Notes: generated by a model not told the origin, from the sequence alone. 64,000 nt of DNA from Chlorokybus atmophyticus (GCA_009103225.1 RHPI01000732.1:166316-230315); one strand, 5' to 3'; positions 22,366 to 35,304 are shown, counted from the first letter of the stretch. Program-made: numbers and translations.

Positions 22366-24406
22366 ATGGGTGAGCGGCGGGGGCGGCGTGTCAGGGAGGC
22401 TGAGAGGGTGCAGAGTCATGCGGAGGCATCTTCATCCTCCTGGCCTGATTGGGCTGGGGGCCTGCCGGAGGACGTCATGCTGCTGGTGCTGGAGCGGCTG
22501 ACGCCGCATGGGGTGGCGGCGGCGGCCGGGGTCTGCCGCTCATGGCGACGAGTGGCGTGGCCCTATCGCCAGGGCAGAGTGTTCTACCTGTGGGGCGTAA
22601 ACTTTTTGCATGGCACGGGCGGCGTCAGACGCAACGCTGAAAAGGCACTCCACTCCTTGTTGAAGGTGTGCTTGGTGGTTGTTTTCGACGCGAGCCTGAA
22701 GTTTGCGTTGCTTAACTGTTGAATTGCAAATCTTGATTTGCATACCATTGCCGGTCGCTATGATCCAAAGCTTGTGACTCATGCGAGACTGCTAAGTGAC
22801 AGCATCAGCTTACTGTCTCTGTGTTCTTCTGACCAGTCTGCTGCACAAGCATACCCATCTCAGTATGCCAGTATCGGTGCATGGTTGAGTACTTCGTTTA
22901 CGACAAGCTCACACTACATCACCCGAATTGCGTGACCAGTTTGTTGACTTGTATTTGGCGCGTTGCAATAACCGTTGTATAGCGATTACTGTGCTTTCTT
23001 TGGCAGCGGTAACTTAGCTTGGTTTTTGGCTGGCAGGCTGCTAAACTGGGCAATATACCAGCTATGGTAGAAGCAGGCGTGCTGCTGTGGAAAGCTGACC
23101 GTAGGTACTGGCACTATAGCTACCTTGCTGGGCATCAGGGCAACAGCTTGCTGTCCAGGGTTTTGTTGCACGTACGTAGTTATGTGGCGTCAGGATCGTG
23201 CACTTCACGTGTTTGCAACATGCACGGGAATGGTGGCCCTTTTGTTATACGAGTTGAGTTGTTTTCTTCCTCAGCGTCAGTAATCCACGCTCAAATAAGT
23301 GTCAAGTCCAGGCCATCAGTGTGCGCCACACCCGTATCCGAAGCATGTGTACTGATGTTTATGCCATTATATGTCCAGAGCAGAGGCAACAGAGTGGTAT
23401 GAAAAGGCTGCAGAGATTGGAGATGCGCGCGCCTCCTGCAATCTGGGTCTTGCCCACTTGGCAGGTATTGTGCACAGTCAACTGCAAGGTTTGTTAGTGT
23501 AATGTGGGCGGGAAGTGTAAAAGTGTTCAGTAAGTGCATGAATATGATGTTTGGCAACTGTTTTGTGCTGCTTCAATCTGATGTCCTTGCCAGATGGCCG
23601 CGCTGGTGAGGCTGTTCCGCATTTGTCTGAGGCAGCGGCACTGGGCAATGCACGAGCGCAGTACAGCTTGGCACTGTGTTTGCATCGCGGACAAGGAACA
23701 GAAAGAGACATTACAGCAGCGGTAAGGCAGCTTGCATGGATAATGCAGGGGGCATCACCCAACTGACATGGGGTGAAGGGGGCCAAGTTGGCATTCTGCA
23801 TATATACACATATGACATATAGTGCACCTGTGCGGTTGGACATTTCAACTCGTGATAGACAGGCTTAGTCACTTTGTCCCTGATTGACTGCTGTCCTGTG
23901 GTGTCTGCAGGTACGATGGTACTCTGCGGCAGCGCGAGGCGGCAATGCGCGTGCAATGTACAACCTAGCTCTATCCTATGCTGAAGGGGAGGGGGGCCTT
24001 GCGAGGGATCTGCGCAAGTGGCGCTATTGGCTGACACAAGCTGCTAATTGTGGCCATGCACTCGCCCAGCATGCACTCGGCCAAGAATTACTCAGGGTGC
24101 GTTCAGGCATGTTAGTAACACAAGTGCGGCTGTGTTATGAGTAGTAGCAGCGGCAGCCTCAGCAAGTATCCTGTATCAGTTGTGATGTATCCTCCAGTAT
24201 GAGCGTTGTACAGCAACACCATTGACAGTTGCAAGCAGGGGGGTGACGGCAAGCAGGCTCTGCTGTACCTCAAGCTAGCTGCCAAAGGGGGCTGCGCAGA
24301 GGCGGTTGGAGAGCATGACGCGCTCAAGCGCAGGCTGTCGGAGTCAACATGTGCTGACGTAGAGCGACTGGCATTGCGTTGGAGAATAAAAAAGGACAAA
24401 TGCTGA
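22366..24406 (+). CDS. F-box protein with Sel1-like repeats
   Basis: Exon 1 (22366-22665) encodes a basic N-terminus and an F-box (GLPEDVMLLVLERLTPHGVA, then VCRSWRRVAWPY). Later exons at about 23037-23160, 23382-23464, 23595-23721, 23910-24096 and 24236-24406 encode Sel1/TPR-like repeats: AAKLGNIPAMVEAGVLLW, AAEIGDARASCNLGLAHLA, AAALGNARAQYSLALCLHR, AARGGNARAMYNLALSYAEG, AANCGHALAQHALGQELL and AAKGGCAEAVGEH. F-box proteins join SCF ubiquitin ligases through SKP1, and the repeats would bind the target. Plants have a similar F-box/Sel1 protein. ATG 22366 is the first in-frame methionine. The frame is open further upstream without ATG. The target is unknown. Confidence 0.85.
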
Positions 24407-26158
24407 CAAGGAAATGGACAGCAGTGGCGCAACAACTGTATTCGGAAGGGTGCACATATGCATAGCAGTAGTTGCTCCGCAATCGTTTGCTGATCATGTA
24501 ATAATAGTGCAAATATTGTACAGTAAGTTATAGTAAATCATATTTAAACAAAGGCAGCGTGGGCGCCTACGTGCGTACTTAGTTGAGACAGTCAGCAACA
24601 GGTTACCGAACATAGGACTGGGCCAAGCCTCTTACAGATAGTAGACAGAAATGACATCACTATGGGTTGGCGAGCTTGTTGCAGCTCGCACCCATCCAAA
24701 CCCCACCTGTTCACGCACGGCGAGCGTACTGACCCGGGGGCAACTGCAGCCGTCAGTCATATGTCTGAAATTGTAACTTATTGTAGTAAGTTTAATAGAA
24801 CAAGGACAAAGGGTCTGGTAGGTTGTTCATGGGTGTTTCATATTGGCATAAGCTCAACTGAGTTAATCACACAAAAAGTTTTCCAAAGTATGTTGTTATA
24901 CACCATTCACAATGAACGCCGTTAAGATCCCCATATTTACAAGCAGCAAGTGTTTTACCATATCATCATATTACGAGGCATTCTTCTGGGGCTGCTCGAA
25001 ACCATCAAGAACAGCACAAGCATAATGACGTGTACAAGCACACGTATATCGCATGCAACTATACCAGATGTGCAACTATACCAGATGTGAATAAACAAAA
25101 TGCGGGGGCAATGGACTATGATAATATCGTAGTATATAGGATTGGACATAACCACAATGCATAAAAGCATGAAGCACAGTGTCTTATATTAAAAATCCCA
25201 GTTTAAAACTTCCACAGTGTTGAAACGCATACAGTCAAATTCTAAGATCAGCACTAATCAACTTTGTTAATGTATCCATTGCTTTTCGCTTGTCGAAGCT
25301 GCTGCTTATGGTATACAAGTGTGTTTTCACGTGGTTATATGGAGTTGTAACATGAATGAGATGCAACCTTAACCTTATTTATGTTCAGGAAGAAATGATG
25401 TCTAGCAAAAAAAACCCCTTGCGAATACGCAAACAATGCAATCGCGACCTTTGCCAGCATAATGTAAATGAAAAATTAACTTTAGCATGACATGTGATAT
25501 GCAAAGCGAAGGTAGCATACCTTTGCATATTACGATAATCGGCACAGCAATATGCATTGTGCAATGGTATTTATTGCTTTTCCTTCACATCAGCGTAATA
25601 ACATATTGAAACACTATGTCATGAAGAGTCTGATTATGACACAATTTCTCACAGCGATTTCGCTATAAGTTTAATTTGATTGTGTGAATTGTTAACAGCT
25701 TCTTCCACAACTTTTCAAGTTCAATGACTCTGACATGTTAAAGATACTGTTATCGAAGTTATGAAAACCGAGCTACACAACCTTCACCTATGGTGTGCAA
25801 CTTGCAATGGCATATGGGGAGCGGAGATAACTTACTTCGTGAAAACCATTTGCAGCAAGTATCAACTATTTAGTAATTCTTGGATGAGTCCCAAGGCTCC
25901 TCCAAAAAGTAAGGCTCACTCTAGGAAAAGGTTCCTCTCCAAGCCAAAGGAGTCCTTGAAGTGAGGCGCCTTCATGACGATCGGTTTCCCCGTCAGCCCC
26001 GCCCTTTCCTAAAGCGGTAACTTCAGCTCCTGTCGCGTCGTTGAGCCCAACAGAACCCATGCGTGCCTCTGGGCTAAGCGGCGCTCAGTGCCTCCTGTTG
26101 ATGTTGTCGTTGTTGGTGGTAGTAGTAGTGCTGGACGGCCAGGCTGGGAGGCAGCTGG
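24407..26158. other. AT-richer intergenic region
   Basis: From about 24880 to 25870 the base composition is clearly richer in A/T than the neighbouring genes. No exon is convincing. There is a small direct repeat of tataccagatgtg at about 25061-25090. The region could be a decayed element or simply long 3' and 5' flanks. Confidence 0.4.
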
Positions 26159-28677
26159 ATGGTCGCCGCTGCCGCCCACCCGGGCGTCCTGCTTGTTGCG
26201 TTCCGGGGCGTGGACATGGACAAGAGCTTGCGCCGGCGAGGGAACCTTAAGGAGGATTGGCACCAGGTCTGAGAAACAAACAGCAGCACGCCTTGACTTC
26301 TGTCCAACTCTTTATGTGTTGGACAGAAGCTGTCAACATGGCTCATTTGACTGCGGTCCGACAGCTGGCTGACATGCATGCCCCCTCTCTCAGGAGGTGC
26401 ATGACGACAGCAGTTCTTCCAAAGGCAAGCTGCTCAGCAGTGCAACAGCAGGTTAGCAGTTTCTGCTAAGCTCATGCATGATGGACTGAGCTTTTCACAC
26501 TGCAAAGCATGCCAACTTTCCATGCTGTTTCGCACTGGCTAGTCGTTATACTTGGCAGCTGGAGCTCAGCTGCTTAGCTAGCTGCTGGGCAGGCCTGTGG
26601 CAAACAGCCTTTTGCTTCTTGTTTTCCCTCGGCAGCTTCACATGGCACGCAAGCTTGTAGCTAAAGTTGAACGTGGCAACCAGGTCGAAGCTTGCGTACC
26701 AATGGTCTATGTTGCTGCACTGTTGCAGGTGTAAAAGCTGGCTCGACTGTCGCCCCGCAGACACTAACGGTAAGATTTTGGCCAAGTAGCTCGTCCGCTT
26801 TCAAGGTTTGTGTCTTTGTGACCAAGGAAGCAGTTGTTGTGCCTCTTGGTGCGATTCTGTGTGGGAGTCGGTCATCACAGCTACGGCAGTGTTGTGTTTA
26901 TGTGTCTGGGTTGTCCTGTCAAGACCGTATGCAAAACATGCTTTTGAAGCATTCGTTGCATACCAGCGGCTGCGTGCATTAAGTCAGCACTGTTACCCAG
27001 TATCCTGCATACACATATGCCATATACATGCTCACACCAAACGTGTATCAGCACGTGCTTGCACACGAGCACGCAGCCACGCACCTGGGCATGTGCGTTC
27101 ACCCCCCACCCAACACGCACGCCGTGCTCGCACCTACATGTGCACACGTGCGCGCGTGCACACACACGCACTTACAATGTGTCATACTCACACAGGACGC
27201 TCCCTGTTCTACAAGCAGTGCGCGGCGCGATGGAGATGAGAGGACAGATGACGATGCCTGGAGCTTCTCTGCATGGGCGGACCAGTTGAGCAGAGCGGTC
27301 AACGACCTGTTCTCGGGAGAGACGCAATCACCGCATGAAGCACCAAGCGCATCCACCGTGGTAACATCGTCATAACTGTCTAACTTTGCATGTGTCCAAC
27401 CTAAGGCATTTGACAAGATGTGCTTGAAAGAAAGCACAGAGAGATGTTGTCATTGTGGTTGTCTACGCAGCAATGACTCCTGCACTGATCTTGATTGATT
27501 GATGTCGATCATACTGCTAGCAATTACATGCGACCTTCTTTGTGGCTACTTGCCTGGCATGCAGCGGACAGCGCAAGCATCTGTTTACATGCGTGCGCTC
27601 AGTGCGAGCCACAAGGTGTTGGCTCGCACTGAGCGCACTCATGTTCTTTCTAGCACACTATGCATGACGATGCTTCACAATTCCCAAAGTCACGTTTGGT
27701 CTTCTTAACAGACAACAACAGCTTGTCACTATCATCTGTTAACATCGCACGGTTTTGCAGCCAGACACTGGCCAATGGCAAGGCACATGGCAAGCGCTCG
27801 AGTCTCCAATCTCACACAGAAGCCAACTGGTTTCAAGTGACTTGTCAGTTGCAGCTCCCTTAAAGCAGGTACTCTCACTGCAATGCATTGTGAGTCACGC
27901 GCACGTGGACATCCGCACAAACCTACAGACACCCATAGACACACGCACGTGCGCGCACGTTCAGTGGGTGCTTACAAAGAAGTTGCAGGCTGAGCACCGA
28001 TGGGCTGCTAGAATTATGTCACTAGAGCAGAGGCTGGAACAGCGCCAAATACAAGTGAGTAGCGGGCTTCAATAATACTATCTGACACTGGGTGTTTTGA
28101 GTAACCAGTCCCAAACATGTAGACTGTTGGAAACGCAGTTGGAAGATGCCAATGGCAGGCTTGCTTGGCTGGAACAAGAGAACAGTCAGCTGCGCAGCGA
28201 CTGTCCACGCGACCCTGCCAGCGATGCAGCAAATGGGCAGGTACATGAGACTCTATGCATACCTTGTGCTGGTGTCTGGCATGGCTCACATGCATCAAGA
28301 ACCACACACGCACATGCACAAAGAAATACCAAGCTGCAAGCATATGAGTCCTTGCGCACACGTATGCGTCGCATGCAATGCCACTCAGTCCTGACTATGC
28401 TGCATCCACACACTTTGGCTTGCATGCTGTGTCATCAACCCTTTTACCTGAACAGGTTGATGCTTTGCTGGGTGAGAATGCAAGTCTCAAAGTCGAAAAC
28501 AACAGACTGCAGAGAGAGATAGGCAGGTTGGAGGCGCTCGTGCGCTACCACGAGGCCTTGCTTGAGGCGACACCTACGTCGTCCGCACAACCCCAAATCA
28601 GCGCATTCGATGACATGCTCACAGCAATACTGCACCAGTCGGCTGCGGAAGTAACGTATGAAGGGCAGTTCCTTTGA
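26159..28677 (+). CDS. coiled-coil protein, unknown family (307 residues)
   Basis: Eight exons keep phase at every junction: 26159-26266, 26394-26451, 26729-26769, 27196-27360, 27761-27868, 27965-28054, 28109-28240 and 28456-28677. In-frame stops just before 26159 support that ATG. The N-terminus is MVAAAAHPGVLLVAFRGVDM, followed by a Ser-rich and acidic middle (ERTDDDAWSFSAWADQLSRA). The C-terminal half is a predicted coiled coil: RIMSLEQRLEQRQIQ, then RLLETQLEDANGRLAWLEQE, then LLGENASLKVENNRLQREIG, with leucines spaced in heptads. The last segment resembles a leucine zipper, but no basic DNA-binding region precedes it. I recognise no family. A scaffold or vesicle/cytoskeleton adaptor role would be a guess. 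Confidence 0.7.
26297..26329. repeat. 12-bp perfect hairpin in intron 1 of the coiled-coil gene
   Basis: Arms 26297-26308 (cttctgtccaac) and 26318-26329 (gttggacagaag) are exact complements with a 9-base loop. Confidence 0.75.
27593..27638. repeat. 18-bp perfect hairpin in intron 4 of the coiled-coil gene
   Basis: Arms 27593-27610 (gtgcgctcagtgcgagcc) and 27621-27638 (ggctcgcactgagcgcac) are exact complements separated by 10 bases. The stem is GC-rich and would be very stable in the pre-mRNA. Confidence 0.9.
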
Positions 28678-29596
28678 CATGTGCACACGCTACTCGCTAA
28701 AACCGGTGCACTCTGACAAGTTTCCTTTGCAATTTTATGTTTGTTTATTGTATAGTGCGCTTCTTTCTGGTTTGTTAGTTGTATAGTGCGCAATGATGCG
28801 GAACCTGTCTGCTTTACCAGTTACAACTGCAGGTTACAGCATGCTTCACTCTCGTGCACACGCGGGGTTTATGTTTCTTTCCTTGATGCCATCAACACTG
28901 CAGCTGGCAACACACGCGTGCTGATATTGAGCAAATGCATGCATGTATGTCTGATGGGGATTGAAGGCAGTAGTCACAGTAGTTACGTGTGGCTAGTGTA
29001 GGTAGACCCCGGTGGTAAATAGATATTGCATGATGATGAGCTTCGTGAACAATGCATGTGTCATGCATGTGTCATGTATCATGATCACTTGCTTTTCCCG
29101 TACACAGCAAGCAGCATGGCACAGCGTGACAGCATTCTGTGTACTTTGGGCGCTTGTGTATGTACAGAATCCAACGCAATGTGTCTCAGCTTGCAACCAC
29201 GTGCGCAATTATGACTCGAATAAAAGGGTACCATTTGCTGTGTTCTGATTGACAACTTGACGGGGTGCCAACGTACTCGTGCACCTCGACCACTCACAAC
29301 TGCAAACGAAAGGGTACATGTGACTGTTACATGCCGTGTGTTACTGTGTGCTTGCGCACACGCGCATGAGTACAAAAAATCGAAGGTGTTAATGCAAGCA
29401 TGCAGTTTGCAGCCAGCTGTCCTTGCTACATGTCGGGCATGCTCATGCACCAGTCATGGTAGTTGTACTAGCGCAACAACTATGCTCACAACCCACTTTA
29501 GTTTCACATATCCAACCACCACCGGGCCACGCACCTATGCTATCACACTACCACTACTCCACCCCGTTAGACATGCATACATGCATTTCAAGTCCG
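28678..29596. other. intergenic region, no gene seen
   Basis: Sequence rich in TGCATG-type motifs with only short incoherent frames on both strands. No RNA gene recognised. Confidence 0.4.
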
Positions 29597-30405
29597 TCAC
29601 CTGCACGCAGGTGTTTGTGCTTGCAAGTATGCACGTCCGTGCGCATGTGTGTGTGTGTGTGTACGTGTCTTGATATCATACTTGCCCGTGTCCAAGCACA
29701 GGAATGGGCATACCCCTCTCGCATCTTCTGTACATACGAGTGCACATGCCGAACACTTAATTGTAAGCCGTCTGCCGAGATGAGCCCAGGCAGCCAGTGG
29801 ATACGACACAAGATTGTTTGCGTTACCTACGCCGAGCACGTACGTCCCGTTGTTCATCGCAACATGCTCCGCATGTTGACCTGTAAAGCTTCCTAGCCAT
29901 TCACTTACATGACCTACAACCAAGACTAACACATTTTCGAGTCCTATTATGTCATCAAGCTACGCACGCGCGCGCATAATTGTGTGCTTACTTGCAATGT
30001 ACACACGTATGCGCACATGCTCAGCGTGCGGAGTTGCTGTATCAAGCTGTGTCATGTGAGCTTGCCCGAGGGTCTTGTTGAAAGGTCGAAACTGGAGGTA
30101 GTCCATGTTGGGTCCTGCTGCTGCTGCCCATCACTCCATGCGATTCCTGTCTTGCACTCAACATAATCAGCTAGCCATTGCTGCACATAGTCACATATGA
30201 GATACATACCCACAACGCAATTTGCTTGCATCCCATCACAAGCAGTGTCTTTCACCCAGATGAACGCAGTATTTTTGTCATATCTAGGGGCGCGACATTC
30301 ATTAGTGCCCGGTGACTCTGTACATGCCGTTGAAGATAAGTTCGTCTTTGCAAAAATGCGACTTGTCGATGGCGTAGGTGGCGTGTTGAGATCCTGACCT
30401 CTCAT
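29597..30405 (-). CDS. doubtful minus-strand exons of unknown function
   Basis: Two open stretches on the minus strand read like protein. The first is 30405-30052, with Cys-containing blocks RYDKNTAFIWVKDTACDG and VVGMYLICDYVQQWLADYVE. The second is about 29895-29760, with SEWLGSFTGQHAEHVAMNNG and LVSYPLAAWAHLG. I could not link them with confident splice sites and do not recognise a family. They could be parts of a decayed gene or element. Confidence 0.25.
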
Positions 30406-31351
30406 GCGTGCTCATGCGTGTGCAGGGTGTTCCAACCACATACACAGTGGCAAGTTGCTGTGTTGGTAACTGTGTACAAAAGAACGAGGGAATTGTGTAC
30501 GTAGCCCATATGATGGCGCATTCAACCTGCGACAGATTGCCAAGCAACTTTGTGTGATGTGACATTCTTGTAAATAGTATTGTGGAGTGTGACGTGTAGA
30601 GAGTATATAGTGGAAAAATGCGCAGAGCATCTGTGTCTACCAGCGTTTCATTTTCATACACTTCTCCAACATGTTGAGCTTTTGTGTGCTTGCACAATAT
30701 GCTCTCTATCGATGTGCGCGTATGTCACATGTGTGTTTCAAAGAATGCATAATGCACCAAGTGCTTTGCACACCGTGCAATCGCGCTCCCTCGCATGTGC
30801 ATGCGAGGCTCTCGTAACCAACTGGTCCTATGCGCTCATGGCATTTTAGACTCATGTCCAAGCTTTACTGGCTGCTGCGCTCGGCACACGGCACAGTTTG
30901 TCTCAACAATTCTAGTAATGCAGCTGCTCTGCAGCTCAGCAAAACGCATAGCTCGCAACTTACCGCACGGCACCTCTTAACAGCAGTTGCATCAGAGGTG
31001 CAATGCTATTGTTACAATTACAATCTTTCGCTGCTATACACTGGTATACGCAGGTGCAGTCATGTTGTCCTGCACGCTTTGCAAACTCATCAGATTTATT
31101 GCACACGCGCCAATAGAGGTATGGTGGTGGTCAAGGCCTATACGTTAGATGGCATCCACGTGCTAAATGAGTGCAGACAGCCAGAGGGTCAAACCATAAT
31201 GGTTGCGCTTATATAAATGGGTCTAGATACTATTTATGTAATGGTACCTGCACTAACCTAAGGATGCCTAATTATCAACATATGTACACGCGTGGTGGGC
31301 CCACACTCTCGCCCACACCACTATACACAGCATCAGGGTCCTGCTTGTCTA

Positions 31352-31555
31352 TCATTCACTATCCGTGAAATTTTCACCATTTCTCATGCGTCTACGGGCA
31401 TCCCGCAGACCTATAATAGCTATGCACGATTCCTCTTTTTCTATGGCCTCGATGTCTTCACGGAGCTTGCGGATGCGCCTACCGAACGGCAAGACATGCT
31501 TGCGGTTCCATTTGGCAAACCATTCCGGAATCTCCTTGTTATCTGTTGGTAAGGG
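31352..31555 (-). CDS. doubtful terminal exon of a basic protein
   Basis: After a possible acceptor (ttaccaacag) the frame reads NKEIPEWFAKWNRKHVLPFG, then RRIRKLREDIEAIEKEESC, and ends ARRRMRNGENFTDSE. The helix-rich charged composition looks like real protein. No upstream exon could be joined. The region 31570-32400 has only weak candidates. Family unknown. Confidence 0.3.
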   Translation of the reverse strand, partial: PLPTDNKEIPEWFAKWNRKHVLPFGRRIRKLREDIEAIEKEESCIAIIGLRDARRRMRNGENFTDSE

Positions 31556-31567
31556 CACAAATGGCAC

Positions 31568-33213
31568 ATGAGGCTACTACTACTAGTACATGTGCAATCA
31601 GTATGCTGCAGGGCCGTATACATTTGCCATATCCCATGCATCATCTCATGCAGATCTCATGCAAACTTTGAATCACTGTTCTCACTCCAAGAGCATGTAT
31701 AATGCGTGGGCACAAGGGCACTGACCTGCATCCTGTTGACTTTTGTTAAAGGCGTCATTGTAGGCGTCATTATTGTTGGATGCCTAACATGCCAATCCAC
31801 GACCCTTGGAGTGTGTACTTAGCGAAGTAAAGATTGCATTGGCATGCAAAGTGCGTATGTGTGTGTGGATGCTTGTGAAGCGCCGATCGATGCTTGGATT
31901 GGATGCACAGTGAGTGAACGAGTTGTCAGCTATCGATGCTGCGAAAGCTGAAGCTGCCAAGCAGCTTCATGCGCCAAGTGTAGACATCTGCTGCGGCAGC
32001 GCTGGTAGTTGCCGCCGCCTCAAAGCTCTTCTGCATGCAGCTGGGGTGAGACGCTTGGATGTGGAGAGACATATGCAAGCCAATAACTGCAATAGGACAA
32101 AGAGAGACTTGGAGTAACCCAAACACACAAGATTAATACATATGACAGGCCAGCACAGAAGAGAGAGCCAAAAGCTTGCCTTACACTCACCGCGCAGCAG
32201 CTAAAGGGGGCAAGAAAGCCCGTTTCTCCTTGCTCTTGTCCTACTCCTCCTCCTTCTCCTCCGCCAGCCGCTCAGCTGCACCACGCCGCGCAGTGCAATG
32301 CAGCCTAGGCACGCTAAAAGCTAGAGTTTCACACTTTGAGCCGCGCAAGAGCGCCGGTAGGATGGATGCTTGTTCTCGTGTGTCGCATTGTAGAGTACAC
32401 CGTTTAATAAACACACAGAGCATCTGTGTCTAGCAATGTTGTTATTCTCACATCATGTGCTCCGAATAGTTGTTGCTGTTGAGCTAGCGCTACACTACGT
32501 GCTCTCTATCCATGCGCATGTGTGTGCCCATGCATGCGTGCGTGTCTTGTGCGCGTAGCACATGATCCTATACGCTGTTTGCACTCTGCACTAATGTGTA
32601 ACTGGCAATCTATGCAATTACAATTGTGTTGTACTTTCCTGTAAATGAGCCATGACCTAATTTCATAACACCATCTATGGCACAAGCAGTCACAAAAGCT
32701 TGCGGTAAACTTTGCACTATTACGTGCAGATCACAGTCACTTGTACTTCTGCAAGCTTGGTCACAACAGCGCACACACCAGTGCTGTAAACCACCATCCA
32801 GCATGCTATAAAGGTGTCAGGGGGACAGATGCCGTGACAAGCACTGCTTTAAGCAGCAGACTATCCGGGCTGAATCACAACAGAAGCAAGACTTAATTTG
32901 CTAAAAATGAGCCCGACAGTGTCGTGACACTTCTTTGTTGTCACACAAACCCACCCATGTACAATGCAAAGTAGCGAGAAAGAGACGGTGATTTACACAA
33001 GCATTGCACCCCTGATGCTTGTGTTGAGGTTGTGAGCCTGATCTGAACTCAAGAGCAGCTGCAGTACCGGTGTGCACTGAGCATGCAGCAGTCTACACAA
33101 GCCACATCAAAGTCTACACCGCGCTGCTCAAAGCAATGTACAGGAGCTCAGCTTACAAAAAGCAAGCATAACCCACGAGCCGCAGGCATCTTTATTGGTT
33201 GTACATGAAGTCT
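31568..33213. other. intergenic region with no supported gene
   Basis: Short frames near 31914-32117 and 32176-32433 do not join into a gene. Segment 32410-32580 shares short ordered matches (gcatctgtgtct, tgttgagct, tgctctctat, cctat.cgct) with 30626-30840 and may be a diverged copy of it. Confidence 0.35.
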
Positions 33214-34505
33214 TCACTTGTAGACCATGTCTTGTTTGGGTGGCACAACAAGCTCCGCATTCTTCTGTTGTTGCAGTTTAGCGATGGCGAGCTCTACGTG
33301 AGCCCCGCGCAGCTTCAGCTCGCGTGCGTCCTGGCACACCGCACAGGGGCCGCACAGGTAGTACGCGCAGAAGTCGTTGGTGGCGCTGCCGGGAAGGCCG
33401 TACTTGGCACGCAGCTTCTGACGGTAATGGCAGGCGTACAGCGCCGCCAATGGCACACGAGGAATGCCAATGCCCGCCCCTATCATGTCACTGCAAGCAT
33501 ACACACGCATGTGAAACACGTCACGTTTTGCTAGATAACAACAACGTGTGTGACGTGTGTGCGCTTATTTGTTGGGCGGTACCAACTCACAGGTGCTGCA
33601 TTAAGACTCTTGCACTTTCTCCTCTCACATGGACCCGTTGATGCTGATAATACAGCGTGCACAACCAGCACAACATACACGCAACATGCACACGAGCAGC
33701 GCATTACCCTAGTACGGAGAGGCCGCACAGGGCGGAGCCTGCGAGTGCGGGGTGGGTCGAGTCGAGCATCTCGGCGTTGCGGCCAAATTGGATGCATGGG
33801 AAAAATGCTGTGAGGAAGCAGGGGCCGTATCCGTCCGCGCGGCAGTCAAATAGACCTGTACGGCCAAGAAAAACAAGATCATTGTTGCGGGTTTGCGCAC
33901 CACTGCTGGCCTTTACAGCTGCAATATTTAACACTGGCTGGCGCAATTGTAGACTGTAGGCTGGTTATGTGCATACGAGCGCGCTCGTCACAGGTCAGGT
34001 CGGTGTCCTTGTGCATGTGCACATGTGCGTGTGAACATGAGCGTGCCTGCGTGCGTGCGAATGTGCGTCTAGCCATGAAGTGGTGTCTGCTGTTTGTGCA
34101 CTGTCAAATCAACACCAACGTCTGGACTAGATGGCTAGAATTGTAACTGCAGACAGCCTCAACGCAAGCGAACATCCAAGCAAGCAAGCAAGCCTAAGCA
34201 GCATCTCAAACACCAACTATGTGGCACACATCGGCCATACCTGTTGACCAGACGCCGTACGGAGCGGCGGTGACCCCGTTCTTCAGGGCTTCCGTCACAT
34301 CCAGCAGCGGCTCCATCGCCGCCGCCGCCGCGTCCGTGGGCTTCTCCACAGTCTGGCCCCCCACCATCCAAACGTCGGGCTGCGCCTGCTTCACGTCCAT
34401 GGCCGCCTTCTCCTCCGCCTCCGCCTCCTCCTCCTTGTCCCTGCCGCTGGCTTGCGCAGCAAAGACTACTACTGACGAGCGCACGCTGAGCTGATGGCAC
34501 GTCAC
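33214..34505 (-). CDS. PLAC8-family Cys-rich protein (5' exon unresolved)
   Basis: Exons about 34241-34490, 33708-33855 and 33214-33490 join in phase. After an acidic Ala/Glu-rich N-terminal part, the core begins APYGVWSTGLFDC. It continues with GPCFLTAFFPCIQFGRNAEM and a hydrophobic stretch (ALAGSALCGLSVLG). The second cysteine block is KYGLPGSATNDFCAYYLCGP followed by CAVCQDARELKLRG. This spacing of Cys motifs (FPC..FGR.AE, then C..YLCGPCA.CQ..REL) is the PLAC8 signature. Plant members (cadmium-resistance or cell-number-regulator proteins) sit in membranes and affect metal or calcium handling. The C-terminus is a charged tail ending PPKQDMVYK. There is no ATG at the head of the 34505 frame, so the true first exon lies further up. 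Confidence 0.85.
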
Positions 34506-35099
34506 TGATGGCGCGTGCGGGAACTCGTGACGTTATACCTGTGAGAGCGGCTTCCCCTTTCCACATTATGAGACTCGCCCTCAGCGTAAGAATACAACCT
34601 GATTTGGTCATGAAACACAAGATGACCGAGCGTTTTACGGCCAATAGGTGGGTTGAGAGATTGAGATTGAGAGACTACTTTCAAACGTCAAGCGCGTGAA
34701 GCAAAGGCTTGCAACTGAAGGTGAGAGTACTCTTGTGATGAGAAAACACCTCAATTTTAACACAAATTGTGTTCACTACTTTCGTATGATACAATTGTCA
34801 AGCAACAATCATGTTATAATTACGATAACATAACGTGTTGTGCGTTTCTCATGTTGCGAATTAGCATGCTCATACTGACTTTCATGTATAAGCAAACACC
34901 CACACTTGCATAACCGGTTTTGCAATGGCACTGCAGAATTTGCATTTTGTTACCAATGTGTAATTGATGCGAGACGTCACTTTCCTGATGGTAAAAACCC
35001 ATCAGCAGGCAAGCAATTGGGAACGGTGATAATCGTAATACTCATTGACACGCATAAGTTACCGCTTGTTCATAGGTTAGGGGCAGGTGGAAGGGGGGG

Positions 35100-35304
35100 N
35101 NNNNNNNNNNNNNNNNNNNNNNNNNNNNNNNNNNNNNNNNNNNNNNNNNNNNNNNNNNNNNNNNNNNNNNNNNNNNNNNNNNNNNNNNNNNNNNNNNNNN
35201 NNNNNNNNNNNNNNNNNNNNNNNNNNNNNNNNNNNNNNNNNNNNNNNNNNNNNNNNNNNNNNNNNNNNNNNNNNNNNNNNNNNNNNNNNNNNNNNNNNNN
35301 NNNN
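35100..35304. other. assembly gap (205 N)
   Basis: N block preceded by a G run (gaaggggggg) and followed directly by the 105-bp duplicated segment. Confidence 0.95.

Noticed and set aside
26159-26266. Reading LLVAFRGVDM as a class 3 lipase start
   Set aside because: Resembles the lipase VAFRGT block only briefly; no Ser elbow or downstream lipase motifs follow, and the remaining exons are coiled coil.
28456-28560. bZIP transcription factor
   Set aside because: Leucine heptads are present, but no basic N..R DNA-binding region precedes them.
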